Shown here piece by piece: positions 49,742-60,725 of a DNA stretch of 64,000 bases. A program made the position numbers and the translations under genes. Each line of letters opens with the position of its first letter. The first letter of the stretch is position 1. A model generated the notes under the pieces. That model saw only the letters and a list, made by a program, of their open reading frames with translations. It had not been told where the DNA came from and made no database searches. This stretch comes from Cherax quadricarinatus (Eukaryota > Arthropoda > Malacostraca > Decapoda > Parastacidae), in the NCBI RefSeq assembly GCF_038502225.1, contig NC_091293.1:1105692-1169691 (forward strand), in the 5' to 3' direction.

Positions 49742-50395
49742 CGCCTCAAGTTTTTCTTGCAGTTTCGATAATAGCATCACTGTGTTCCTTGAATGTGAAA
49801 TCTCCTGATATTATGATTCCCAGGTCTCTCACATTAGGCTTATGCTCGATTGTACTCCGATCCTGTTTTTATTTCCCCAATCTTTCTGTAACGCAGTACC
49901 CGAAATCTGTTCTCAGTGAGCATCATATTGTCAGTATTGTAGTGGAAGACTTGGCTTATTTCAGCGTGGATTCTGGAATCATGAAGATTACAGAATCGTC
50001 TCCAAAAGATGATGCAATGTTATCGTGTATGTCTTATTCTATGTCAGAAATAAAAAAGAGAAATGGGGAAGTAACGTCCGTTGAGGAACACAGATCTTCA
50101 CTGTAGCTTCTTTTGATTTTCCTCTGTTTACTATTACTCTCTGGGTTCTGTTATTTAAGAAGTTAAATATCCATCTGCCGATCTGAAGGGAATAGTGAGG
50201 TGGGAATATTACATAAGAAGGAAGAGGATGAGTGGGAAGGGAAAGGGACTTAAAAAGGAGGTTGAAAAGGAAGGAAGAAGAGAAGACTGAGATAAGAAGG
50301 AAAGAGGTGGAGGGAGGTACGAGAACGAGAAAGTGAGGTAGCGGGAGGTAGAAGGTAGGAAGGTCAGCGGACGGTAAATACCAAGAGTTTTTATT
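49742..50395. other. Interval without recognisable gene
   Basis: About 650 bases. The right half (50205-50360) is purine-rich (gaaggaagaagag type). A plus-strand frame at 49789-50106 (105 codons) includes LTLGLCSIVLRSCFYFPN and RNGEVTSVEEHRSSL but matches nothing I recognise. It may be a LINE remnant. Confidence 0.4.
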
Positions 50396-50399
50396 GGTT

Positions 50400-51145
50400 C
50401 AGGTGACGTCACTGCTGGGAACTGGGGGGTCACTAGGGAAAAGGGACGTCACTAGGGAAAGGGGAGTCTCCTGGGAAGACGGACGTCGCTTGAGGATGAA
50501 GGCGACATTAGGGGATATTGGCGTCACCTGGAAAAGGGGGCGTCACCTGGAAAAGGGGGCGTCACCTGGAGAAGGGGGTATTACCTAGAGAAGGGGGCGT
50601 TACCTTAAGAACGGGGAGTCATCTGGGGAGATTGGCGTCACCTGGAGATCGGGGTATCACCTCGAAACGGATGCATCACCTGGGGAATGGACCTTCACCT
50701 GGGGAGGTGTGCTTCAACTGAGAAAGTGTGCGTCACCTGCAGAGGCGGGCGTCATCTGTGGAGATTAGCGTCATCTGGAAAGGAAGGCGTCACCTGGAAA
50801 GGGAGGGGTCACCTGGGGATTGGGGCGTCACCTGGGGAGGGAGGGTGTTAGGTGGGGAGGGTGTTAGTCACCTGAGGAGGAAAAGAGTCCCCTGGGGAGG
50901 GAGAGCGCCACCTGAGGAGGGAAGGAGTCACCTGGTGAGGGACTGAGCCACTTGTTTAAGGAGGGATTCACCTGGGAAGGGAGGGAGGGAGGCACCTTGG
51001 GAGGAAGGGAATCGCCTGGGGTGGGGTGTGTCATCTGAGAAGGGAAGGAGAGAGTCGCCTGCAGATGGAGTCACCTGGGAAGGGACTGCTGAGAAAGAGT
51101 CACCACCTGGGGAGGGAAGGAGAGAGGGAAGGTGATGACCTTGAA
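50400..51145. repeat. Degenerate 19-20 bp G-rich minisatellite
   Basis: Around 35-40 diverged copies of gcgtcacctggaaaagggg. Best copies are at 50520-50580. Towards the right the unit becomes gtcacctggggagggag. The many short ORFs are by-products. Confidence 0.88.
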
Positions 51146-51311
51146 ACAACACGATTTCACGTCAATATTCACATGTTCTTGTTTATTTTGTCTTCGTTTG
51201 TGTCATAATTGTTACCTAAATTGTTAATATTGGGTTTGTCTGCATGGATTTCGAACCTCATTTGTTAAATAAAAGTAAAAAACAGGAACAAAAGACATTG
51301 TTGATAAAACA
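51146..51311. other. Short interval left of the Tc1-type element
   Basis: About 165 A/T-rich bases with nothing recognisable. Confidence 0.5.
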
Positions 51312-51344
51312 TACGTTCAGAGGCCACTTTATTAGGTACAACCT

Positions 51345-51890
51345 TCTGTTAGTGGATAGAGCCTTCCTTTGTCCCCAGACCAGCCTGAATTCTTCGTGGT
51401 ATGCATCAAGCACTTGCTGCATATTTGTTGGTTACGATTTCATGATGCAAATCTCCTGTTCCACCACATCCCAAACAATCAGCACATTGCAGCATAAATC
51501 GCTATTCGTCAGACCAGGCGACGTTGTTACGATGTTTAGCTGTCCAGTTTTGGCGAGTCAGTACCTACTAAAGTCTGAGTTTCCTGTTCTTAGTTGACTG
51601 GAGTGTAACCCGGTGTGGTCTTCAGCTGCTGTAGCCCATCCACTTCAAGGTTCAAAGTTTTATGCGTTCATCAATACTCTGCTGTGCGTGAAAATCCCAG
51701 GTGTTCAGTAATTTCTGAGAAACTCGACCCACCCCGTCCTGCACCAACAATCATTCCACTGTCAAAGTCAGTTAGATCACATGTCTTCTCTATTCTGATG
51801 TTTGGTCTCGACAACAACTGAGGTTCTTGGTGGTGTTTGCATGGTTTTAAGCATTGAGATGCTGCCACGTGATTGTCTGATTAGATATGT
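51345..51890 (-). pseudogene. Tc1-type transposase remnant
   Basis: The minus-strand DNA read from 51890 downward has the pieces of a Tc1-family gene in order, but none is in one open frame. There is the N-terminal helix-turn-helix part (DLTDFDSGMIVGAGRG near 51780-51730, then HLGFSRT), the RMGYSS-like block (gatgggctacagcagctgaa at 51642-51623), the AW/VAWSDE-like block near 51520, and the C-terminal blocks near 51460-51370. Large internal deletions remove the segments between, including at least one catalytic Asp region. This assignment relies on remembered similarity of the whole block order to Tc1-like elements. Confidence 0.65.
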
Positions 51891-52130
51891 GCATTAGAGT
51901 TATAACTTTTTTACATCGTAATATTCCTGTACCTTAATCAGATGAACTTTTGCCTAAAAACAAAGACATGACCTTTCATTTCAATATTTTTTTAGAAATT
52001 GTCACCCCTAAATGAAAAAAAAAACCGAGTAACGAAAACAAGTAACTTGCATGCATATTGTATGTAATGTTAATAACAAGTAAAACAGCTTACAGCATAA
52101 TTGTTATCATTTTTGTACATATATTACTAC

Positions 52131-52625
52131 TTATCGCTTAGAATAAATCGAAGTTGCTGTTTGTTTTTGTTTCTGCAGCAGCATATAGTTCCTGCATAAA
52201 CTTTGCACGTTCAGCATACTGATTCTTCTTGGTATATTGAGTGTAGGCAGCTCCTGCTTCCAGAGGTTTTTGAATGAGTTCACTGCTTTTTTGTAAGGTT
52301 TCAATATTTCTGACAAATTCTTGTCATTTTCATCGGACATCTGATGAGTAAACCAATAATCTGCCCAGGTGTATAGAATGAATCTGCACATCTTCTCCAA
52401 AGTCTTCCGTCTTGCAGGTATAAGAATGAATGCAAAAATAGCTAAACTGACTCTTGAATTCCACCTCGCATTGCTGATATTTGGAATTTTCTGAAAGTTA
52501 ATCAAAGGAAAGTGCCCTTTCTCCTCAGAGAATCTAAACACTCGTGTTAGATGGCACAAAAACTTCATATCATCTCTCCATCCTGATTTATGGAGGATCT
52601 CTTCAGTTCCATTAGCACTTTTCAC
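52131..52625 (-). CDS. Unrecognised 165-codon ORF, possible transposon fragment
   Basis: The minus-strand frame is open from 52640 (after a TAA) to a stop at 52131 but has no ATG at its start. It opens KSANGTEEILHKSGWRDD. It is rich in aromatic and basic residues, with FPLINFQKIPNISNARWNSR, SLAIFAFILIP, CRFILYTWADYWFTH and a Gln/Lys-rich end. Codon composition is unlike the flanking repeats, and the residue mix looks like a genuine protein. I do not recognise the family. The NARWNSR segment recalls proteins of unknown function linked to transposons, but this is an impression only. It lies between the Tc1-type remnant and the 23-bp array, so it may be inserted element DNA. Confidence 0.45.
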   Translation of the reverse strand: MKSANGTEEILHKSGWRDDMKFLCHLTRVFRFSEEKGHFPLINFQKIPNISNARWNSRVSLAIFAFILIPARRKTLEKMCRFILYTWADYWFTHQMSDENDKNLSEILKPYKKAVNSFKNLWKQELPTLNIPRRISMLNVQSLCRNYMLLQKQKQTATSIYSKR

Positions 52626-52840
52626 TTTTCTTGTGTGACATTATAATTAATTTTGAATTTCTGAAACAGATATAACGGCAATAAGTTGATTTGTTTGCTC
52701 ATAAAGTTTTTATATATACCAGGATTTGGATTGTTCTATCGTTTCAGAAATCTCTTAACAGTTCTAGAAACTAGAAAAGTTTACAGTGACATGAATATCA
52801 GATATTGACAATAAAATCCACCTGTAAATATATTGTCAGA

Positions 52841-53299
52841 CAAGCAGTGCTCACTGATACACACAAGCAGTGCTCACTGATACACACAAGCAGTGCTCAC
52901 TGATACACACAAGCAGTGCTCACTGATACACACAAGCAGTGCTCACTGATACACACAAGCAGTGCTCACTGATACACACAAGCAGTGCTCACTGATACAC
53001 ACAAGCAGTGCTCACTGATACACACAAGCAGTGCTCACTGATACACACAAGCAGTGCTCACTGATACACACAAGCAGTGCTCACTGATACACACAAGCAG
53101 TGCTCACTGATACACACAAGCAGTGCTCACTGATACACACAAGCAGTGCTCACTGATACACACAAGCAGTGCTCACTGATACACACAAGCAGTGCTCACT
53201 GATACACACAAGCAGTGCTCACTGATACACACAAGCAGTGCTCACTGATACACACAAGCAGTGCTCACTGATACACACAAGCAGTGCTCACTGATACAC
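52841..53299. repeat. 23-bp satellite, homogeneous
   Basis: Twenty head-to-tail copies of caagcagtgctcactgatac plus aca. I found no substitution between copies. Such uniformity points to recent amplification or to active homogenisation. Confidence 0.97.
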
Positions 53300-53423
53300 T
53301 TCTCTGTGAAATACAATGAGAAAATGATAACAATAGTAGACGCCAGTATATAGAGTTGACAATTAGTAATTTTCTGAGTTGCTACTTATGTGAAGTAACG
53401 TAAATATATGGTGATTCATAGTT

Positions 53424-53467
53424 TTTATTAGGGACACCTATACTCCTGTAGAGGTGTCCCTAATAAA
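53424..53467. repeat. 16-bp inverted repeat of the Tc1-type end
   Basis: tttattagggacacct (53424-53439) and aggtgtccctaataaa (53452-53467) are exact reverse complements with a 12-nt loop. The right arm is part of the Tc1-type right terminal repeat. The left arm is a truncated inverted copy of it, lacking the outer ggccac. Confidence 0.92.
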
Positions 53468-53483
53468 GTGGCCATTAAGTGTA

Positions 53484-53900
53484 TATTTTACTGGTCAAAA
53501 AAGTTATATATATTTAAAAACTACTATATTTTTTCTTCACTAAATAGCCAATGAAATTGAAGGTACACCTTCCCTTCCCAGCTTTTCTTTGTCACCAATA
53601 ACCAGCTTTTATCTGATGAAAACATAAAATATTTTTATTACAACTACAGTACCTTGTTTATATTTCCCTTCAATTGTCTGATCGTCAGGCTTTGACTGTC
53701 ACCTTGTAGCGGCTGCTCTCCAGGTTGTTGTTTGTGCCTTCAATGAGCCATCGCTCATGGGTTTAAGTTTTCTGTTGCTAAAACACACCCGATAACTTTC
53801 ACAAGACTCCATGTTATCCCTTATACCGTTCTGCACGTGAATGGTTTTCGATATCCCTGAACAAGCCAAGGTTAAATTTCTCAGTTTTTTGTTTAATCGT
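53484..53900. other. Interval without recognisable features
   Basis: About 400 bases between the Tc1-type end and the assembly gap. No gene or repeat was recognised. Confidence 0.5.
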
Positions 53901-54000
53901 NNNNNNNNNNNNNNNNNNNNNNNNNNNNNNNNNNNNNNNNNNNNNNNNNNNNNNNNNNNNNNNNNNNNNNNNNNNNNNNNNNNNNNNNNNNNNNNNNNNN
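53901..54000. other. Assembly gap of 100 N
   Basis: Exactly 100 unknown bases, the usual arbitrary gap size. Order and distance across it are therefore uncertain. Confidence 1.
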
Positions 54001-54444
54001 AACTTACTGATAAGCATGAGACAATTACATAAATATTAATTTCCTTTTGCCTATAAATTTACCTCAATTTCTCAGGATTTTCACTTCACACTCTACGAAT
54101 TCACGTATGATTATCTTAACATAACTGGCGAACACAAAAACTTCCTATAATTAAGAAAACTAGACGTATTTAGGTGGCTGCGTGATGCATGGAAGGCATC
54201 CGTATTGCTTAATCCCAATGATCGCAACTGGAAAAGTACAGAGTGCGGCATAAGTTGATAATGCAGTTAAATATTAGTGTTGAAGGTTTGAAGGCAATTA
54301 GAAGAGGCCGTCACAAGTCATCATATGGAAACTAATATCCAAATTCCAAATATAATTTTAAAATTATAGCATGTACGGTCCAAATCAAATTCGATATTTT
54401 CAAAGAGACCGCCGAGACACTATCGGAAAATACACCAGCAGGTG
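54001..54444. other. Interval without recognisable features
   Basis: About 440 A/T-rich bases after the gap, up to the 54-bp minisatellite. Confidence 0.5.
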
Positions 54445-54744
54445 AAGCTTGAAGACGGTCACCAGCTGTATTATGACGTCAGGAGCAAGGATAACTGGAA
54501 GCTTGAAGACGGTCACCAGCTGTATTATGACGTCAGGAGCAAGAATGACTGGAAGCTTGAAGACGGTCACCAGCTGTATTATGACGTCAGGAGCAAGGAT
54601 GACTGGAAGCTTGAAGACGGTCACAAGCTGTATTATGACGTCAGGAGCAAGGATGACTGGAAGCTTGAAGACGGTCACAAGCTGTATTATGACGTCAGAA
54701 ACAAGGGTGACTGGAAGCTTGAAGACGGTCACAAGCTATATTAT
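54445..54744. repeat. 54-bp minisatellite, left part
   Basis: About 5.5 copies of a 54-bp unit starting aagcttgaagacggtcac and continuing with cagctgtattatgacgtcag. Each unit carries the palindrome tgacgtca (CRE-like) or a one-base variant, and often cagctg. The period is 18 codons, and a plus frame reads KLEDGHQLYYDVRSKDDW repeats. Other frames are open too, so coding is not supported. The array is cut at 54744 by an LTR element and resumes at 61585. Confidence 0.94.
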
Positions 54745-55486
54745 TGTTATGCAAAAATGTAGGATAGCTGGGGACTTGAGCCTGGTCTAAGGGCAAAGGT
54801 AAAAGTTACACACCTCTCAAGCCCAAACCGGCCACCCAGGGCTATCCCAGTCAAAACAGAAAGCGCTAAACTAGTATGTGTACTTAAAGGGGTTGGGTAA
54901 CAGAGGGTTAGGCAAAAATCCCAATTAGGAAAATATATCTATTTAGTCAACATAACATAACAGAAACACTTTAATCCTAAATGCCCAAATGAGGGTACAC
55001 AAGCAACAGCTGGCTTGAGGTCCAGCCACCATAACCACTATGCCTAGTCAGCGCCAGGCCCACTCTACTCCACTTCCAACCTCATTTCTTATTTCCTCAC
55101 TCCTCCCACAGCACCCTAACCATGTCAGAGCCTGGGTGAACATACAGGTAAACCATATGAGAGCCTATGGCTTGAGTTAGAAAAACAAAATGAGTGCACA
55201 ACTACAAACTTATCTTAAATACACAGCATCTCCGACGCCAGCCTCTACACACCATGCTAACGTCACGTGACTCCCCCAAACCACGCTTACTCCGCGTACC
55301 CAAACATCCTTGGAAAATAAATCATTAACAGAATTTCTTTATAATTACAGTTAGAGTACTTTACAGTACCCCCAAATGCACATTATCAATTATAAAATTA
55401 TTCTTTACAACTATAATATTCATACTATTATGGCACTCTTCTCCACTATATGTACATTACGATGTCATGCAGAACCCTGCATAACA
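54745..55486 (-). mobile_element. 3' LTR of the Ty3/Gypsy-like element
   Basis: 742 bp, a direct repeat of 60839-61584. It begins (on the minus strand) tgttatgcagggttctgca and ends tttttgcataaca. A guanine-rich polypurine tract lies immediately upstream. Confidence 0.92.
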
Positions 55487-55500
55487 CCCCCACCCCCAGA
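55487..55500 (-). promoter_or_regulatory. Polypurine tract
   Basis: The minus strand reads ctgggggtgggggtg up against the 3' LTR start. A purine-rich run at exactly this place is the expected primer site for plus-strand DNA synthesis. Confidence 0.75.
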
Positions 55501-56690
55501 CCATAGGTCTCACTCTGCTAGCGGGGTCCCTACGGACACCGCTAGGCAAAAAGAAAAAAAAAGAAAATAAGCCCCACATTAAGGTCTGAGGCAACGGGCA
55601 AAATGATAACTGGGGAATGACCACCATACAATCACGGTCTTTTGGTACTACAAATATGCAATATGAACAAACTGAGGTACTAGATTGCAGACATATGAAA
55701 CTCGCCGAACATAAAAGTGATCAAGTTCTATGCCCAACGAGCTCACAGTCACACTCTTAGACAGCTGTTTCAGCAAAAGGCACCATTACAACACAGCGCT
55801 GGCCAGGCGCTGGCGTTGATGCATTTTACCTAAATTACATCAAGCAAACTTATAAATGAGCAAGTTAACTTTGTACAAAAGTGCCCCTGAGGAATGCCGT
55901 TTTATGAAGTAACACCAAAGTTCAGTATGTTGCAAGGCAGACCAAACTGTAGGTGCCACCAAAAAAAACTTTTGAACAGTAAGTACATTTTCCAGGAGTT
56001 CAAAGAAAAGAAAAACAGATGTTACATGTTAAATTCTACTGAGAAAACAACATCACATTATCACTCCCATATCACAGTAATCTTTAGTAAACAAAACTGG
56101 TTCCCCATGACACACCTCTACGAGAATCAGGAGAGCACAGGAGAGGGGAAAATATCAGGCCCCCAAAAACAACGGGTGGATAGGCACATTAATGCTATTG
56201 GTGGGACTGCGGTCGTAAAACCCTGGAGTCATCACTGAAGACCCCCAAAAGGTGGACCTCCTAGGCCGTCATCTACATGTCATTCCATGGACCCTGGAGT
56301 AACCCCAGCGGTGATCCAAAAAGGAAAAATTGAAAAAAGAGTCCTGGAGAACCAAAACACCTCGGATCAAAATACATGACCCAAACAGTGGAGGGCATCA
56401 CCGCCAGCCCCACAATTCACTAAAACGTTAGGTCCAACAGTCCCTATACCAACATAAAACAGAGGCGAGGCATTCCAGCCAACACCTAAAAAACGTAGCA
56501 TACCTTACCTAGGCATGGCTTTTGATGTGACTACCCCTCTAAATACACACACACTAGGGAATCCTGATACCTCCAGCTCCAGCTCAACATGCCCTTCTCC
56601 TTTGGGTGGTCCAGGGTTCCATCTACTCTTCTACCGCAAATCACTGCAAAATAAGAATTGATAAGTGATCTATACACTACATCGTGCACT
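55501..56690 (-). other. 3' internal region of the LTR element, no gene seen
   Basis: About 1.2 kb between the RNase H frame and the polypurine tract. No integrase, envelope or chromodomain motif was recognised. The plus-strand frame at 55894-56238 has no known motif. Confidence 0.5.
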
Positions 56691-57344
56691 TTAAACACAA
56701 GACAAGGTATTAGCAACCACATTCTCCGCTCCCTTCACATAATGAATCACAAGATTAAGAAGTTGGAGAAACAAGGCCCACCTTGTAAGTCTTTGATTGT
56801 GGTGCCTCATTAAGTGAAGGAAACGTAAAGGAATATGGTCACTATACACAGTTATAGGGTGAACTGATGAAGATATATGCACCTCAAAATGTTGCACGGC
56901 CAACACTAAAGCAAGAGCCTCCTTTCCTATGGAGGTATAACTTCTTTGATGCCTGCTACTTTTTGCTGAGAAGCAGCCGAGTGGCATTACTTCTCCTGCT
57001 CTACCCTGCAACAAGACTGACCCATCCTCTGTATCATTTTGCAAAACCCGGGGTGGGTAACTCAGGATTACACATAAAAGATCTTGAGGGTTAATGGCAT
57101 ACAAAAGGTACATGCACAGAGATATTAAAGTTACAAATACTGGTGTGTCCTTGGCACACATGGTCATGGGAAGCAGATGACCCACCCACTGTTCATTCAT
57201 ACAATTTGCATGTAGTTCATAAAGAGGAGACAAAACCTTATTTTTTACCTGTACCTGGCGGCAGGTACACCTAGTGTGAGACCAGTAAAAGACAACGTCC
57301 ACCGACTCTCGCTGGATACAAACACAGTCTCTAGAAATAAACAC
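56691..57344 (-). pseudogene. RNase H domain of the LTR element, misplaced
   Basis: The minus-strand frame holds a Ty3/Gypsy RNase H in its last 130 residues: DTEDGSVLLQ (first catalytic Asp region), CFSAKSSRHQRSYTSIGKEA with the catalytic Glu, LVLAVQHFEVHIS, VYSDHIPLRFL with a catalytic Asp, and HYVKGAENVVANTLSCV, where the usual ADALSR reads ANTLSC, so the last Asp is Asn. It ends with a stop at 56691. The upstream half of the frame (MFISRDCVCIQ...) is not recognisable. In normal Ty3/Gypsy elements this domain follows reverse transcriptase and precedes integrase. Here no reverse transcriptase precedes it, and integrase lies upstream. Confidence 0.85.
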
Positions 57345-59878
57345 TTCACTTCCTTCAAGGAACCTATTTCACCCCAGCTTACATCATGCCAGGCCTGCTG
57401 ACATTTCTCAAATTCGGAAACCTCTACCTCATGGGGTTTAACATGGCCCAATTTTTCAGCATCCCAAAACTCTTTCATTAAGGTGCACCATTGCTGAGCC
57501 AACACTTCAACCAGTCTTTCAGAAGATCCAAATCTTCCACAATCTCTTACAATTTTCCTGCTTACATTATCTTTCTCAGGGACTTTATCCATCATCATTT
57601 TGAAGTCACCACACAGTTCCATCATAGCCTTCCCAGGACCCGGGTCCAATGCCAATCCCATCTCTCCAGCTTCCAGAATGTAGCGCACCTCCTCATAGTC
57701 CCACGTCATCCTGGGCGGACTGGCAGACTGGTGCACTAGTGCCATCGACCTCATTTTAGCCAAGAATTTTCTGAAACCGAGAAAAAACACCGCCGGGGAA
57801 ACATCACCATCCTCACGTAGCACATGACTTAATGATTCCAGAGTGCTTCCCCACACGGTAATGAAAGGGAGGGGAATTCCCTCCTCCCAGTCCTTCTGGT
57901 ACTGGGTAAAACAAACATGCATTGCCCTGAGAGATTGGGAAAACCATGGAATTTTTCTTTGACTCCTAGGATGATATACACTGGTAAATTTAACGTCAAG
58001 TAGGCCTCTCAAAACTACATGACATTTCATAAAATATGACTTCTGGGTGATTTGTACAAAGCCTAAGAGACAAAAATGTTTCACCAGAAAACTCAAAACC
58101 ACACACACAAAATTAATCAGAAAGGGTATAGACTCAGGTAACCTGTTAGAAAAGGAATTTATTATTAAACACTGATTATTTAGCTCTCCCGTCTTAACAC
58201 TGAAATGCCGTTCCTGCAGAATCTGTAAAAAATACTGACAAAGACACTTTAATAGTTCTGCCGCGGCCACGTAAGCACAGGTCCTCTTAAAAAGAGTCTT
58301 GCTCATTTGATCAACTCTGCAAAATAAACACTTGGTAAATTTGGGAACCACATCCTCCGCGACAACTGATAAATGAATAGCGTTCCGGAGGTCACAACCT
58401 TCCCGGGCCTCACTCAGCTGCTGCAGAGTCAGGGGATTTTTTCCCACATCAGCCCCAAGACCACTTCTCCTACCGAGTTCCGGTTGAGCCGGTTCATCAC
58501 TGCTCAGAGTCTCCTGCAGGTCAGACTCAATGAACAGGCTCCCCATGCCCAAACCATCACCACAGTGTGCAGAAGGGTCACAGGGAGGCACAGCTCCTGC
58601 CTTGTTCCCCTGTTTAGTCCGAAAGCACATTGAAAAATTTTCAGGTACCGTTGCTCCAATTGGGTCATTACCACCTTGTAAAGCAGGGTCCTGCAAAACC
58701 AAACATTCCTCACTTTTGAGGAGTCCCACAACGTTGTTGCCTAGTAGAAGGTCAACTCCTGCAAAAGGTACATCTTCTGCAATACCTACAGGTAGGTACC
58801 CAGACTGGTACGCAGACTCTACCCATAATCTGTGCACTGGAGTCCTGACAGGGACTCCAGTTATCCCTTTAAGAAAAATGTCCACTCCGGTGTAGGTGTC
58901 ATCCGACACTGGTAATACACCCCTGCGAAGCAAGGTGTATGTGCTACAAGTGTCTCTCAAAGACATAACACCCGTGACCCTACCTTCATTTTGGTGTAAG
59001 GCCACAGTAGACTTACTTGAATAGACCTTCATCCGAGGGTCAAAGACAGCTGGTCTTCTTTGGATACCTTGGGGCAAGACTGCAATGCAAGCCACATCAT
59101 GTGTAATCGGAGAAGCATCTGCCGCAGCCTGGTCCCTAAGCATCTTTCGACAATATGGCTGCAGGTGGCCCTGTTTATTGCAATATGTACAGTGATAAGG
59201 TTTAAAGGCCCCCTGCCCACTTGACCTAGGTTGGATCCCTTGGCTCTGGGGAACTGGGCTCGTCCCACCTGTTCCTTGTAGTCCTGGACCTGTGACAGCT
59301 AACTTAAAACCTCCTCGAGTGGGTACTGGAAAATTAGGGTTATTAAAACTCTTGTGGTTATTAGGCTGATAGATGGGTGGCTTTAACTTCTGAAATTTCT
59401 TATTCCTATTGGTGGGTGGAGAAATCTTACCATTATTAGTATGTAGGGTGTGGTAACTACTACCAAATTTTTGGTTAGCTAAAAATCTGTCACCCAGCTC
59501 TAAAGCATTATTAAAATCATCAAGATCCTTCTCCTCAAGATATGCCTTAAGGTCAGAAGGAACATTTCCCAAAAGATCCTCTAACAAAATTAAGGTAATT
59601 ACACCTTCATAATTGCCTACCACCCCCTTTGAGCGACACCACCTATTTAGAAGTGACATCTTCTCCCTACCATATTCCACCAAAGACTGCCCTGACTGAA
59701 ACTTTAGTCCTCTGAATTTCTGCCGGTACCTTTCCGGCAACATTTGATAAGCCAGTAAAACTACCTCTTTCAGCTTATAATAATCAGAAAAGGCAGATCC
59801 TTCTAAAGAACTAATAGCCTGTAACCCTTTACCAACTAATTGGGCTCTTGCTAATGTCGCCCATCCTTTTCCGGCCAA
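57245..59878 (-). pseudogene. Gag-protease-integrase remnant polyprotein of the LTR element
   Basis: A single 877-codon minus-strand frame. Residues 1-140 are a gag/SCAN-like core (LVGKGLQAISSLEG, LKFQSGQSLVEYGREKMSLL). A zinc knuckle CTYCNKQGHLQPYC lies near 228-242. A retropepsin-like segment follows with RDTCSTYTLL near 306 (the usual Gly after Asp-Thr is Cys) and GVDLLLGNNVV. About residues 590-690 match the second half of an integrase core (FLVKHFCLLGFVQITQ, DVKFTSVYHPRSQ, YQKDWEEGIPLPF), but the expected Asp and Glu are missing. Residues about 690-850 (SPPRMTWDYEEVRYILEAGE, KFGSSERLVEVL-like helices) are unrecognised. The protease is therefore followed directly by an integrase relic without reverse transcriptase. 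The first residues overlap the end of the preceding gag frame because of a one-base frameshift near 59866. Confidence 0.8.
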
Positions 59879-60237
59879 ACTTGGGATTTGGCCGTACTTT
59901 CAAATAACAGAAAAAACTGGTCTGGGTCTTTCTCTAGGAATTTGGGCACAAATTTTATGGCTTTATCCAAATGAAAAACATCTACCCTCGTGTCTGTGTC
60001 TGGGTGAGAAGCAAGCTGCCTCTCTTTAGCTCTTTCTTGAGCCCTAAGCTCCTCTAAGGCTCTCTGTTCCTGGATCTTTGTGCGCTCATTCCTTAACCGT
60101 TCCTTTTCTTCTGCAACTAGGGCTAATTTCATTTGTAAAATTACTACTTCCTTATCCAGGTCCCTATCATGGGGATTTGATTCAATGTCACCTTCCAAAT
60201 GCATGTCATCCTCAGAATTTTCACCAGTGTCAGCCAT
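59851..60237 (-). pseudogene. Gag N-terminus of the LTR element
   Basis: The minus-strand ATG at 60235-60237 begins MADTGENSEDDMHLEGD. An upstream GTG at 60258 is not needed. An acidic N-terminus is followed by a charged coiled-coil stretch (KLALVAEEKERLRNERTK to RAQERAKERQL), then the gag entry motif AIKFVPKFLEKDPDQFFLLF. The frame ends RH-stop at 59851, while gag continues one base out of frame from 59878. A single-base indel at about 59860-59866 explains this. Gag proteins of this style form the particle of Ty3/Gypsy elements. Confidence 0.8.
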
Positions 60238-60374
60238 TTTGGGAAATAATAGCACCAAATCTTACTACCAGCCACAGAACTTACTGATATAAAATAATAA
60301 AGCACACAGCAAGATACATATACTGAAGTAGTATATTCACAAGGAGTTGTCATGTGACTCCCTCAAATTAAACA

Positions 60375-60725
60375 GGATTGCACACAAAAGTAAATTATTC
60401 ACAGGATATTAATTAATAATAACACCCTAAAAACCAGCTATGTTGCACACAAAAGTAAATTATTCGCAGGGTATTTATTAATAATAACACCCTAAAAACC
60501 AGCATTGTTGTACACAAAAGTAAATTATTCACAGGGTATTAATTAATAATAACTCCCTAAAAACCAGCAATGTTGCACACAAAAGTAAATTATTCACAGG
60601 ATATTAATTAATAATAACACCCTAAAAACCAGCAATATTGCAAACAAAGATATATTATTCACAGGGTATTAGTTAATAATAACACGCTAAAAACTAGCAA
60701 CGTTGCACACAAAAGTAAATTATTA
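60375..60725. repeat. 65-bp minisatellite in the LTR-element leader
   Basis: About five copies of a 65-bp unit starting gttgcacacaaaagtaaatt and ending ccctaaaaaccagcaat, at 65-bp spacing (60441, 60506, 60571 and so on). It is situated between the 5' LTR and the gag start. Leader minisatellites in LTR elements can sit in or near packaging or internal-promoter regions, but nothing here tests this. Confidence 0.9.

Larger units (their letters stand above)
51312..53483. mobile_element. Tc1-type DNA transposon, decayed and filled with other DNA
   Basis: The left inverted end tacgttcagaggccacttta (51312-51331, then ttaggtaca) and the right inverted end (53452-53483, containing aataaagtggccattaagtg) face each other and share the core ggccactttattagg. 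The terminal ta could be the Tc1/mariner TA target. Adjacent to the left end are remnants of a transposase on the minus strand (to about 51890). The remaining 1.5 kb to the right end is not transposase but holds an unrelated ORF and a 23-bp array, so material was inserted or the ends belong to different copies. Confidence 0.7.

Noticed and set aside
54442..54790. KLEDGHQLYYDVRSKDDW repeat protein from the 54-bp array
   Set aside because: It looks protein-like, but three frames are open, no unique N-terminus exists, and the right half of the array has changes that alter all frames.
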